Shown here: in pieces, positions 23,503 through 33,263 of the stretch
Numbering within the stretch: position 1 is the stretch's first letter
How the letters are laid out: each line of letters opens with the position of its first letter
Assembly (NCBI GenBank): GCA_001051155.2
Contig: JYIP02000002.1
Location: 1,433,583 to 1,497,582, forward strand
From: Chrysoporthe austroafricana
Lineage: Eukaryota; Ascomycota; Sordariomycetes; Diaporthales; Cryphonectriaceae
Length of the DNA: 64,000 bases
Direction of reading: 5' to 3'
Made by a program: the position numbers and the translations under genes
The notes under the pieces: generated by a model
The model's database searches: none
What the model saw: the letters and a program-made list of their open reading frames with translations, nothing else
What the model was told of the DNA's origin: nothing

Positions 23503-24774
23503 AGTCAACTTTTAATGACGCCCAGCCAAGAAAAATCTTATTATTAGAACCGGGGATAGGCCTGTCGCATCTCCAATTCCTATCAAGCCCAAACTAAAAA
23601 TATGAGGGCTAAAAATAGGCCTATGGAATATACTTTCTAGCAATTAAAGTTGGTTCTCACTAGAAATCTGGCAGGGCTGCTGCCTTGCTCTCTTCTCTTC
23701 AATGCACCAAATTGCAAAGATTTCTCCTCGCCTATAACAACACCCTTACGTATGACATAGTATATTACAGCCATCCGAACTAGATAATGCATTTCCAAAG
23801 CTGTGTGAGAGATTGCGTGTACTATGTGCCATGTTGTGCATCTCGTGGTATCCCTCGGCTGACGTCTTGTGATTGGCGGGTTCAGTGTATTTACTCCCTG
23901 ATAAATACTGCGGAGATCACACCATTAGGCTCGAAGATCAAGCAATTTCAAAGTTGTTGAGATGTCTTCGTGGCATGATGAGCAATTGGCGGTGGACATA
24001 AACCGTTATGCGGGCTTAGGGTACGCGTCAGTGAATCATGAGCCACTTTGTCTGCACAAGCAATTACAAGCATTTTCTTGCAAAGTTACTTGGTACATCT
24101 TCGCACATATTTTCTACAACAGCATTTGATCTGTTATATAAATAGCTCATAGCTTTGGGTGGAAGTGATATTTTATCTAAGCAGTGGAATATCGAATATT
24201 ATGCGCTTATAGAGCAGTTGGTCCAAAGCAGACTACAAGCGAATACACTATTCAACACATGGCTTTATAGCGTAATCTTGATAGCGGAAAATGAATTCCC
24301 TCCCGTATTTATGTGTAGACTATGCTGGCATAATAATATATATCAATGAACCTCGACATGAGTCCTTGGGAAAGGGAGCAGATAAGGGGCCCACCAGCTG
24401 TTCCACATGCCACGGTCTAGAACCTGTGCTTATCATGAGATCAAGGAGGCACAACTGTAAATGATTGCAAGCGAGCGATCTTCATGTCTATCACTTGTCC
24501 CTCCGCACGCCGAAGTACCTGCTGTGCCACCCCGGGGGACTGTTACCGCCCGCTTTAAGACCAAGGCACCTTCTCCTGGTGACGCGGAATTCAGGAACTT
24601 GGCTTGATATATGGAAGATAGGACTTCTAGGTCGATATGTAGGTATGTTGGTATCACAGAAAATATAAGGACTTTAGAACGCCAAGCACTTCGTCAAGTG
24701 CACCTATGCCCAGGTCCCCCAACGCCAAACAGCGAAGACAATTAACAATAGGCCAATCATCAAAGTCTCTAGCA
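23503..24774. other. AT-rich intergenic region
   Basis: About 1.3 kb without a recognisable gene. Short open frames occur but none resembles a known protein. It should contain the upstream region of the tRNA gene and the 3' UTR of the membrane-protein gene. Confidence 0.5.
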
Positions 24775-25494
24775 TCACTTTGAGACGACAGGACAGGAAG
24801 GGAACTTGGCTACAAGCATCACACTTGTCTTTTCCATCTCGCGCTCCCGATCCAGCAGTACCCTCTCGCACTGCTCCGTGTGTCGATAGTCCGAGACGTA
24901 CGAGTCGAGCTCCCTAGAGGTCAGGAGAGACCGGTGCATCTTTCTCCACACTGGGAACAATGTTAGCCGCCACCGGATATGATGCAGTAGAGGGGCTGTG
25001 GGATGTGGCTCACTGTAGGTGCAGTGGGTGTTGTAGTACTTCCACGTCACGTAGACATAGTCGTGCTGCCCCCTCGCGACATCGTTCAAGGCCAGGGGCT
25101 GCGTGCCCTCCTCGTCGGAATACCAGCTCCAGTCGTACTGCCCCAGGAAGTCGTACATGAGCTCCTGGTCGAAGCAATTCGGATGGACCCAGGTGTACGA
25201 CATGACGTCAAACTTGCACCCGGCGGCCGAGGCATCCGCCGTGGAGTTGCCGCAGCTGTAATATCGAATCTGGCTCGGGCGGTCCGCCTGCAGCCACGGG
25301 CGCGGCATGAAGACGAAGAGGAGGAAGAAGACGGCGGCGGCGATGGAGGCGGCCCACGGGATCACGGTCTCGGAGGCTGGTCTCCTGAGGCGCAGGACCC
25401 AGCGCGGCGAGCCGTCCTTCTCGTCGGCTTCGGGATCCGAGTCGCCGGCACTCGTATCGGCGACTGGCCTGTAAGCCCAGTTTCTCCACTGCAT
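24775..25494 (-). CDS. Single-pass membrane protein with paired His/Cys motifs
   Basis: Two exons (25494-25014 and 24950-24775) give 218 residues. The 63 nt intron (GTGAGC, GGCTAACATTG, CCCAG) is free of stops, so unspliced reading is also open; splicing joins THCTY to MWRKMHRSLL, the pattern seen in related fungal proteins. One transmembrane helix (AASIAAAVFFLLFVFM, about residues 49-64) follows an acidic N-terminal tail, so the rest is probably lumenal or extracellular. That part carries YYSCGNSTAD, GCKFDVMSYTWVHPNC, WKYYNTHC and YRHTEQC. The two spaced His/Cys clusters recall, but do not match, the paired HxxHC motifs of UstYa (DUF3328) oxidases in fungal peptide pathways. It belongs to a large unnamed fungal family; function unknown. 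Confidence 0.8.
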   Translation of the reverse strand: MQWRNWAYRPVADTSAGDSDPEADEKDGSPRWVLRLRRPASETVIPWAASIAAAVFFLLFVFMPRPWLQADRPSQIRYYSCGNSTADASAAGCKFDVMSYTWVHPNCFDQELMYDFLGQYDWSWYSDEEGTQPLALNDVARGQHDYVYVTWKYYNTHCTYSEPHPTAPLLHHIRWRLTLFPVWRKMHRSLLTSRELDSYVSDYRHTEQCERVLLDREREMEKTSVMLVAKFPSCPVVSK

Positions 25495-26666
25495 TGTGCA
25501 CAGAGGACCTGGTGTTCAAATAGCGCGGCAGCCGGCAGTCTCGACGGCGTAACTGAGTGCTGACGGGGTAAAGACCTCCGATATGCAGGGTGGTGTTTGG
25601 CAAACAGTTTTTGAGAACTCACACACGAGGTTGCACAGGGAATATTAATTATTGACGGTTCGATGAATGATGGAAATTACAAAACGTCACCTACCCTCCT
25701 CGACACGCGTCCAATCCGGCTGGGGAGCGCTGAAAAGGGGAAGGTCGTTGTCCCGTTTTATCCGATCTCGAGGACCCACCATGCTCCCACGGCCTCGAGC
25801 GTGTGAACCGCCCAAAACCTTGAGAATGAAACTGAGGACTGACACGGCCCGATCCGGACTTGCGATGCATGCGGCCTCTGGGCAGGAATAGGCATGTCTG
25901 CCCGGCGGACGTCTGAAGCTGTCGGGGGCGAGGCGGACCTGGAGGGGGTTTCAGACACAGTCGGTTGTTGAAGATGTGAGACTCAGTATGTGTTCTCCGT
26001 GGGCCCCCCTCCCCCCTCCCACGAGCCACCTAGAACACTGCGACGCGTCAGTATCTCCATGGCGTGCTTGGGTGGACCTCCTAGCCGGGGGACCAAAGCT
26101 CCCCCCTCGGAAGCTTTCTGCGGTGGCCGAACTACCGAGCAAGCGCATGAGCTTTTTTTTGGTTCGAATCTCGCGTGCCGTAGAGCTTCTTCTATTTTTA
26201 ATGGGCACGCGAGCACCCCATGGTGGATATATCATGTCGCCACCAGCTCGGAGATGAGTTGGCGATCTTTCGCTGCCTCTTTTCTCCTATCCACCGTCCG
26301 ATACTAGACTGCGCCGCTTCTCGAGACGACGAATACTTCGGGGACAAAGCTCAGTCGCGATGTAGAATTGGCATGGCGCGAACTCATCGTTCCCCGTCTC
26401 ACTACTCAGTACCCGCACGAGCTCTCGGGTGTCAGGCCACCCGCCTCGAAGTGCGCCCTCGGTACGTCACACTGCATATGGTGCGAGATCTAAGTCGGAT
26501 CACGGCAATGAACAATCTGCCTATCAGATGGACCTACGAGCGCCTTCCCATGACTCAATGAAAGTTTGGACAGAGAGAGAGATCGTAGCAACCGCGGTTC
26601 CCATCAACATCTAAGTTTTACCGTTGAGTGAACACAACTGGACGACTGTTTGTCAGATCCCCCAAA
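25495..26666. other. Intergenic region, divergent promoters
   Basis: 1.2 kb between the membrane-protein gene (-) and the methyltransferase gene (+). An isolated B-box-like sequence near 26160 lacks a matching T-stem or acceptor stem. No gene recognised. Confidence 0.5.
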
Positions 26667-27555
26667 ATGAGCGCAGAAGCGTCGCTAAAACCCGCCCCCT
26701 ATGTGGAGGAATTGCCCCAGGGCGAAAAGTTCGAAAGACTGGTCAGGCTATTGGAGGCTTACAGCGGTCTCTCTGGCGATGCGCTCGAGACGCATCTGCG
26801 TGGAATAGCAAGTGGCCACTTTCACGCACAACATCCTACCATAGCACAAGAAGCCGGCTGCTGACCAAAGAGGTTTCCCGCGCTTAAAGAGGGCCAAAGC
26901 CTGGCGCATCTACCCGTATGGCTGCATCGGAAAGTGGAACTTCCTGGATGTGTATGTGCCCGATGTTCCTCAGTATCTGGAAGTGCTGGAGCGGGTGAAG
27001 TCCGGCGACGTCCTGCTAGACATCGGATGCTGCTTCGGGACCGCACTGCGCCAGCTCGCCTCCGACGGCGCACCGGCTGAGAATCTAAGAGGTATCGACT
27101 TGGAACCTGGGTTCATCGACCTCGGATATGAGCTTTTCAAGGATCGAGGCCGCTTCCAGGCCAAGTTTTATACCGGTGATCTGACGGACACCACCAACAA
27201 GTCCTTCAATGAGCTGGACGGGACCGTCGACATCATCCACACGGCCAGCTTTTTCCACTTATTCACGAAGGACGCCCAACTTCGCCTCGGCGAGAGGATG
27301 GTCAAGTTCTTCAAGCCGGGCGCGAATGCTTTTATATTTGGTCGCCAAAGAGGCCGTCGTGAGACGATGAAGACGGATGAACCCAGCGAACGAGGCAGGA
27401 TGAGGTACTTTCACAACGAGCAGACATGGCAGGCTATGTGGGATGAAATTGGGCAGCGCACAGGGACTCGTTGGAAGACGACTCTGGTTTTCGCTGACTT
27501 TGGCCAATATGCCGTGGAAGAAGGTACTCTTTTTACGGTGCAGAAGGTAGAGTGA
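26667..27555 (+). CDS. SAM-dependent methyltransferase, class I
   Basis: Two exons (26667-26811 and 26873-27555) give 275 residues. The 61 nt intron has donor GTGGCC, branch GCTGACC and acceptor AAAGAG; the spliced junction gives GIASFPRLKRAKAWR. The segment YPYGCIGKWNFLD and motif I VLLDIGCCFGTALRQL (about residues 96-110), with acidic GIDLEPGF after the second strand, identify a Rossmann-fold methyltransferase. This type is common in fungal secondary-metabolite loci; the His-rich HTASFFHLF lies where substrate and cofactor meet. The substrate is unknown. It lies in the gene-poor stretch about 1.6 kb before the MDR reductase on the same strand; no polyketide or peptide synthase is in the window. 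Confidence 0.88.
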
Positions 27556-29124
27556 GTTTAGACGCCTGGTACATCATGGTAGCGATGTGCATAGACATGA
27601 CAGGGTATGTTGATATAGTGTGAACACACTACCCCATTATTCTAACTTCATGCCCCGGCACACTTTAGTTGTGGTGTAGACGATATGAGGATCCCTGGTA
27701 GTGCAGCGTAGCGGCACTACATTCAACACCCCCGCTGGAAGGAGGATTCCAACGGAGTACAGCCTCTGAAATTTAGCAAGGTGGATGATATATTCTATCC
27801 TTCTCCATGTAGACGTAGAGTACTTCACTGAACCGTACAACTTCCCAGGATCAAAACGGTAATTATCACTAATCTTAAATATGGACGGCCAGTCCCCGAT
27901 GATGGCTCGATGACGGTGAAGAAGTAGGTTTTTTCTGTACAACAGGAGATCGGTTGCGAATAGTAATAAAACATCTGAATGGGCAGATAGCAGTGTTTTC
28001 TATAAGTGGTTGTTATGAAAATTAAAGACACTAATAACTAACTATTGCTGAGTTTGGCGAGTTCTCCTTCGAGTACCATCTACTTAGGTACGAACATTCG
28101 TTTACATCCAGATCGGCAACCGCAGCATGCAATCACCGGCCGACGGAGTTCGTATTTCCGATCAGACTTATGTGTCTTCCATCCTCAGCTTCCTATAGCA
28201 GTGCTTAACATTGATCGAAACAGCTGATCCATGCATAATAAGCCAATTAGCTGTAAGCGCCGGTGAACCTCGTGACTCCGTCAAAAGTGAAATAAGCTCT
28301 CTCTATCGCGCTTGGGCAGCTCTTCTAGATCGAGAACGCTGACACACCCATTGTTACCTGCTCGACCATGAGTTCCGAGCTGAGCATGATACGTCAAGTC
28401 AAGGTTTTCAGGGACAAAATTTTATTCGCTCGATGTGAAGGAAGAGGATTATTATCCAATGCGTCTTACAAAATAAGTACGAAAATTAGGATCTCGATTT
28501 GGCCAAGGTCTGGTCTGCATCGCTCCCGCAATCACTTGCGCGGGTCACCCAACTATGGTATCCATGAGAAAATTCCGAGCACTCACGTCTAGACGAATTA
28601 TCCCACCTCTTTCCCTGTAGCTTATTTCCTTTCTACTTATACAACCGATTCAGAATCATAATCGAGGGCATTACAAAGAATTCGCGCCTATATGTCACCG
28701 CCTTTCTTTCCAGCGTCCTCTTCGCTCTATAGTCCAGCTGCCTACAGCACAGACGCACCAATTTATCCATGCTACTAGCCTCAGATATCCACCGTCATCT
28801 GTCTTGTCTCCAAGTCCGAAAAATTTACCATGAATAGTAGTTCTGGGCCCGTTAGGTCCATTAACTCCAGTCGATGACAACATAGACCAACCGCTCTATG
28901 ATCTAGCTTGGCGGACTTTTCGGATGTAAGCAGGACCGGACATAGGTGCCACATCCGGATGACTGCATAAAGACGATGAAGGCCAACAACTGATATATAA
29001 AAGAGACGACATATAATCATCGCTTCCTGCAGATCGTTCGATATATTGAGAGAAACAACATCGGGCTTGCCTATTGCGAAACCTCGCTGTGAAAAGCACA
29101 GAAATCATCATATCTTCATTGAAA
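27556..29124. other. AT-rich intergenic region
   Basis: 1.6 kb between two plus-strand genes. No coding potential or structured RNA was recognised. It should hold the methyltransferase 3' UTR and the reductase promoter. Confidence 0.5.
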
Positions 29125-30580
29125 ATGGCCGCCAACAACGCTGCATATCTCGTTGCAACTAAAGCACCTCTCGAGGTCAAACCAGCTCCGTACCCTGTTC
29201 GGAAGGAGGACGAGGTGGTGATCAAGACCAAGGCCATCGCATTCAACCCAGTCGATGTTGCAATGCAAGAGTTTGGCCCCGAAGTCTTCAAGTGGATAAC
29301 ACTCCCGGCCATCTTGGGCTTCGATGTCACGGGTGAGGTGGAGGCAGTTGGGGCAGGCGTGACCAAATTTAAAGTCGGCGACCGGGTGGCTGGCCTCGCT
29401 AGTAGTGGATGTCAAGAGCACGTCCCGCTCATAGAGCACCTAACGACGTTGGTGCCAGACTCCGTCCCCTGGGCGGAGGCCACTACATTGCCCATGGGCG
29501 TTTCTGTGAGCACAAAGATGCTATTTCACAAGGACTTGTTGGGAATGGACCTCCCGTCCCCGAAGTCCACCTCGAAGGGAGAAACTGTGTTGATTTGGGG
29601 CGGCTCTACAAGCATGGTATGTTCCACTTCTGGACTTGGTTTCCCGGCTCGCTGTTACTAGCCCCCTTCTTCTTCCTAATTCCCCTTTTTACTTCCCTTG
29701 AAGTGATATGAAAATGCTAATAACTTCCAATATTTAGGGCAGCTGCGCAATCCAGCTCGCTGTGGCTGCGGGATACGAGGTGGTAGGTCCCCCAAACAAT
29801 AAGCCTTCCCCTCTGTGCTCTATCTGTGGCATATTCTCTTTTCTCAGTGTAATTTTGGCGTCTAAAGGCCCGCCGAGGTCTTTCGAGACAGGCCCGGGCA
29901 ATCTTTGACCTTTGGAAGCCCTTTGGAAGAAGAGTTCAGTCCTCTGACGGTTCGATAGATCACAACGGCATCTCCGCAGAATTTCGACTATGTGAAGAAG
30001 CTTGGTGCAAGCCAGGCGTTTGATTATAACAGCCCAACTGTCAAGGAGGAGCTGATCGCAGCTTTCAAGGGCAAGAAGATCGCGGGTGCCGTCGCAAATG
30101 GCTCCGGTGCATCCGGTAACGGGCCAGGAATCGTTGAGGCCTGCGCGGAGGTCGTCAAGAGCTGCGAAGGAAAGAGGTTCGTAGCCATGACAATGGTTCC
30201 GACGTGGGGCCCTTCTTTTGAAGGCGTTCAGCTCAAATTGTGAGTCGAACACTTCTTTTAGCCTAAGATTCTCTACCGTACGAGTTTCTTCACTCGGAAG
30301 CGACCACTGAGCAAGGTGTTGAATGAATCTATTGCCTGGGAGATTTTGAAAGAAATAGCCGCTGACATTAGTGACTGGGAATAGTGTTGAGCCTTTGAGA
30401 GGGGACCAGGAGCTGGCCTCAGCTATTTTCCATGACTACTTGCCCGCAGCTATTGAGGACGGCTTGTTCAAACCTCTGCCACCGGTCGAGGTAGTCGGAG
30501 AGGGTCTTGGGGATGCTCAGAAAGCGATGGATGTCCTGAAGAAGGGTGTTTCAGCAAAGAAGATTGTGGTGACAATCTGA
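29125..30580 (+). CDS. MDR-family reductase (trans-enoyl-reductase-like)
   Basis: Four exons (29125-29616, 29738-29782, 29959-30239, 30385-30580) give 337 residues. The N-terminal GroES-like domain contains KAIAFNPVDVAMQ, GFDVTGEVEAVGAGV and KVGDRVAGL. The cofactor domain begins with ETVLIWGGSTSMGSCAIQ, split by intron 1, followed by LAVAAGYEV and ITTASPQNFDYVKKLGA. The C-terminus GVSAKKIVVTI is diagnostic of the fungal NADPH-dependent zinc-independent branch that includes stand-alone enoyl reductases of polyketide pathways and toxin reductases. No zinc-ligand set is apparent. Introns are longer than elsewhere (121, 176 and 145 nt). It probably reduces a double bond or carbonyl of a small molecule; the substrate is unknown. 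Confidence 0.9.
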
Positions 30581-31032
30581 GAAGTGGCTCAGAATGACCA
30601 AGGCCCGTCTCAGTCCTGTATTTCTGCAAATAATGCTCGGTCGATCTTTTTGCTCATCTCACTTAGTTATTTGACATGCATTCCCCGAGGAATTTTGATC
30701 CAAAGGTCCACAAGCATGAGTACTGATTGCGCCCATGCTTCATTGGCTGCATTTAAGGTCTACACTGATCGGCTTAAAAACATCTTGCTTTCTTTTAGGC
30801 ATTGTCTACTTCAGCTCTATCCTCCTTATTTCATCCTCCGGAAGATCGGCTAAGGTCAAAAAGATTCGACTGTTTTATTTGCCGAAGGGCGTAACATGCG
30901 GTGTAAGTAGTGACAGCGAACAGATGCATAGCAATCGAAATGTAACGTGGTAATTCTGCTATCTCTGCAGACCGTGAGACGTCTAAACATTCAAATGAAG
31001 TGAGGGTCGTATGCTCATTGTTGTAAATGTGT
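30581..31032. other. Intergenic region
   Basis: 0.45 kb between converging genes. No feature recognised. Confidence 0.5.
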
Positions 31033-31676
31033 CTAAAGTAAGCGGATTCTGCCTACTCGTTCTAGGTAAAATTGGCCATTGCTGAGGTCCAAACTCCAGT
31101 CCGACGACGTCTTGACTTCGGTTGTCCTGACTTCAAGATCCGCTCCGGCTGTCTGAATATGAGAAACGAAGGCCTCAACCCAGACATTGGGGGTTAATAA
31201 TGTCCGGGCTGTCCAGGTCGAAGGGTCTGCACGCTGCAGGGATGAAAGTCCTGTCATATACTGATTTTCAGCTCAGAGCTCCATCGTCCAACACAGCTTC
31301 CGCTACTTCAGCCTCACTCCACATCCAGTTCCGCGAGTTGTCTACCTAAAATCGGTCGCTTGCATGCAAAGCTTCGCCATTCCTGCGTGCCATTACTCCT
31401 TAGCTGCGGCGCTAAGGATTCAAATCGTCCCACTACAGTAGACGGACTACCCAAGTCCCTGCTGCGCCGCACAAACTGCTGAGTCGCACAAGTTTTGGCA
31501 GAGCCGATGCCTGAACCAACCGCAGGAGCCGCGACAAGCGTGGTCCAATCAGGCCCTCTTCTGGACCTTTTGGGTATCTTCAAGGTGTCTGTTGGTTCAA
31601 TGCGGAGATTTGCTGAAGGCACTGCTGGCACAATAAGCGGATGAGGTGAGCAGTTGGGATCGAAATCCTGGTCGAG
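31033..31676 (-). CDS. Probable unnamed gene, C-terminal part
   Basis: Two minus-strand frames join in phase: an exon open from about 31676 to 31323 and 31260-31033, over a 62 nt intron (GTGGAG donor, GCTGAAAATCAG end). The resulting protein has a coding look: NCSPHPLIVPAVPS, a basic stretch KIPKRSRRGPDWTTL, then GRQLAELDYMTGLSSLQ across the junction and WVEAFVSHIQTAGADLEVRT near the end. I do not recognise the family. No ATG opens the first exon; a stop lies directly upstream of 31676, so a 5' exon is missing from my model or the gene is a relic. Confidence 0.35.
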
Positions 31677-31998
31677 TTATGCAAACTTCAGAAGCGAAGG
31701 GCATCCGAAGACGCCTAGGTCGTCGGGCCCAGTTCTCAGAGGATCAAGGGGAAAAGAGATCTTGATATGCTAAATAGTTCGTATTCATCTGTGACAGCCC
31801 CGTATGAGGTCTTATCTCTTGTGCTTGCGTTTTCTTACATATATAGAGATCTCTTTTCTGTATGAATATTTTGATGTGTCATATCCTTCACTATCGACTA
31901 TTTGGAAGCGCTCAAAATTGTAACTGCTCATCTGATTTCATTCTTATTTCGTCAGGCTTTGAAGCCACGTCGGAGGCCCATCATATCGAGACTGAAGA
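31677..31998. other. Intergenic region upstream of the Ser/Thr-rich protein
   Basis: 0.3 kb, AT-rich; likely divergent promoter for the unnamed minus-strand gene and the membrane protein. Confidence 0.45.
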
Positions 31999-33263
31999 AT
32001 GAGGCTGCCTGGCCCAATTCTTGCCCTGCTGTTGGCGAGATCCCTTGTGGACGCCCAGAGGATCAAATTCAGCCAGAAGGGTTGTCTTCTGGATCTGTCC
32101 GACCAGGTCGCCGGCGATATCAGGTGTGGGAAAAGAAGCACTGTCACATTTGCAGTGGAATGGTACGGAGCAGACGTGGGTGAATTACAGTCATGGCTTA
32201 AAGTTGCTGGATGCAGTGACGACGAAGCGAAGACTCAAGCAGTCCGGGCTGCCAGAATATGCCAGGGTAATACTGTCACCGCGAAGACAGACACCAGCGG
32301 TGGCCACGAACTACGCCGCTTACGTCGAAATGATCGCTAGCTCAAAGTGTTGGAAAGAGAAACCTCACCAGGCGATAAGGCGACGAAGACGACCGAAGAT
32401 GACGAAGAATCCGACGAAACGAAAGATGATGACACAAAAGACGATGATAAACTATCTTCAAGTATAACAAAGACATCAACTTCGACCCCGTCAAGTACCT
32501 CCTCGTCGAAGACCTCCAGCTCATTCAGCTCCTCCACTTTCAGCTCCAGCTCTAGCAGTTCCGCAACTTCGGACTCTTCTTCATCTACGCTCTCGACCTC
32601 CGCTACAAGCAACACCATAACAAGCTTTGCTTCAACCAGCTCTTACAACCCTTGGGTCTCAATCACCACCGCCAACGGCGTGATCACCGAGACCTACGCC
32701 GCTGAGCATAGCTTTTCGACAACTGCCTGCAGCACCTACAACTCCGACGGCGAATGGCACACGCCTTGCGTGACCGAGCCCACGGTCACACCATCCTGTC
32801 TCACCGGGTTCTCCTACAGCTTCACCACAGACACAGGCGACTTCAGCTATTATGCCAAGTGCAAGGTGCCAATACACGGCATCATCATCGGATGTGTCTT
32901 AGGTGGCGTCACATTGTGCATCGGCGCAGTCATCCTGATCCAGTACGGGATGAACCGCGCGCTGGTGCAGAGGGCGAACCGCCAGTGGGAGCCGACAATG
33001 ATGCAAACTATGGGCGGCGACAATGGGCGTTTGGCGTATCGAAGGTTGATGTCACACCCTCGGTGCCTCAACACGTCTCAGACACGCAGCCGTTGATGAC
33101 TCCGGAGTACCCTCCTGGCCCTCAGACGCTGGAACTATACACAGGCACGCCGGAGATTGTGATTCAACCATATACACCTGTCTATGAGCATGACGTCGGC
33201 ATAGAGATGCCTCAGGTGCCTTATGATCCGTATCTTGGCGGAGGCCCTGGCTATCGTCCTTGA
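31999..33263 (+). CDS. Ser/Thr-rich single-pass plasma-membrane protein
   Basis: Three exons (31999-32266, 32348-33028, 33082-33263) give 376 residues. A signal peptide (MRLPGPILALLLARSLVDAQ) leads a short Cys-containing domain (QKGCLLDLSDQVAGDIRC ... VAGCSDDEA ... ARICQ). An acidic stretch and a long Ser/Thr-only region follow, probably heavily O-glycosylated, then a second Cys domain and a transmembrane helix (GIIIGCVLGGVTLCIGAVIL, about 267-289). The cytoplasmic tail is Pro/Tyr-rich and ends YLGGGPGYRP. This architecture resembles cell-wall stress sensors of the Wsc/Mid2 type, but I see no WSC domain, so that role is inference. The tail lies in another frame; a 53 nt intron with a weak GTTTGG donor and CTCAAC branch explains this better than a frameshift. 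Confidence 0.75.

Noticed and set aside
26150..26185. B-box-like GGTTCGAATC suggesting another tRNA
   Set aside because: No matching T-stem, acceptor stem or A box; flanked by a T run instead.
33020..33090. Apparent frameshift in the Ser/Thr-rich membrane protein
   Set aside because: A 53 nt GT-AG intron with a CTCAAC branch joins the two frames exactly, so no frameshift is needed.
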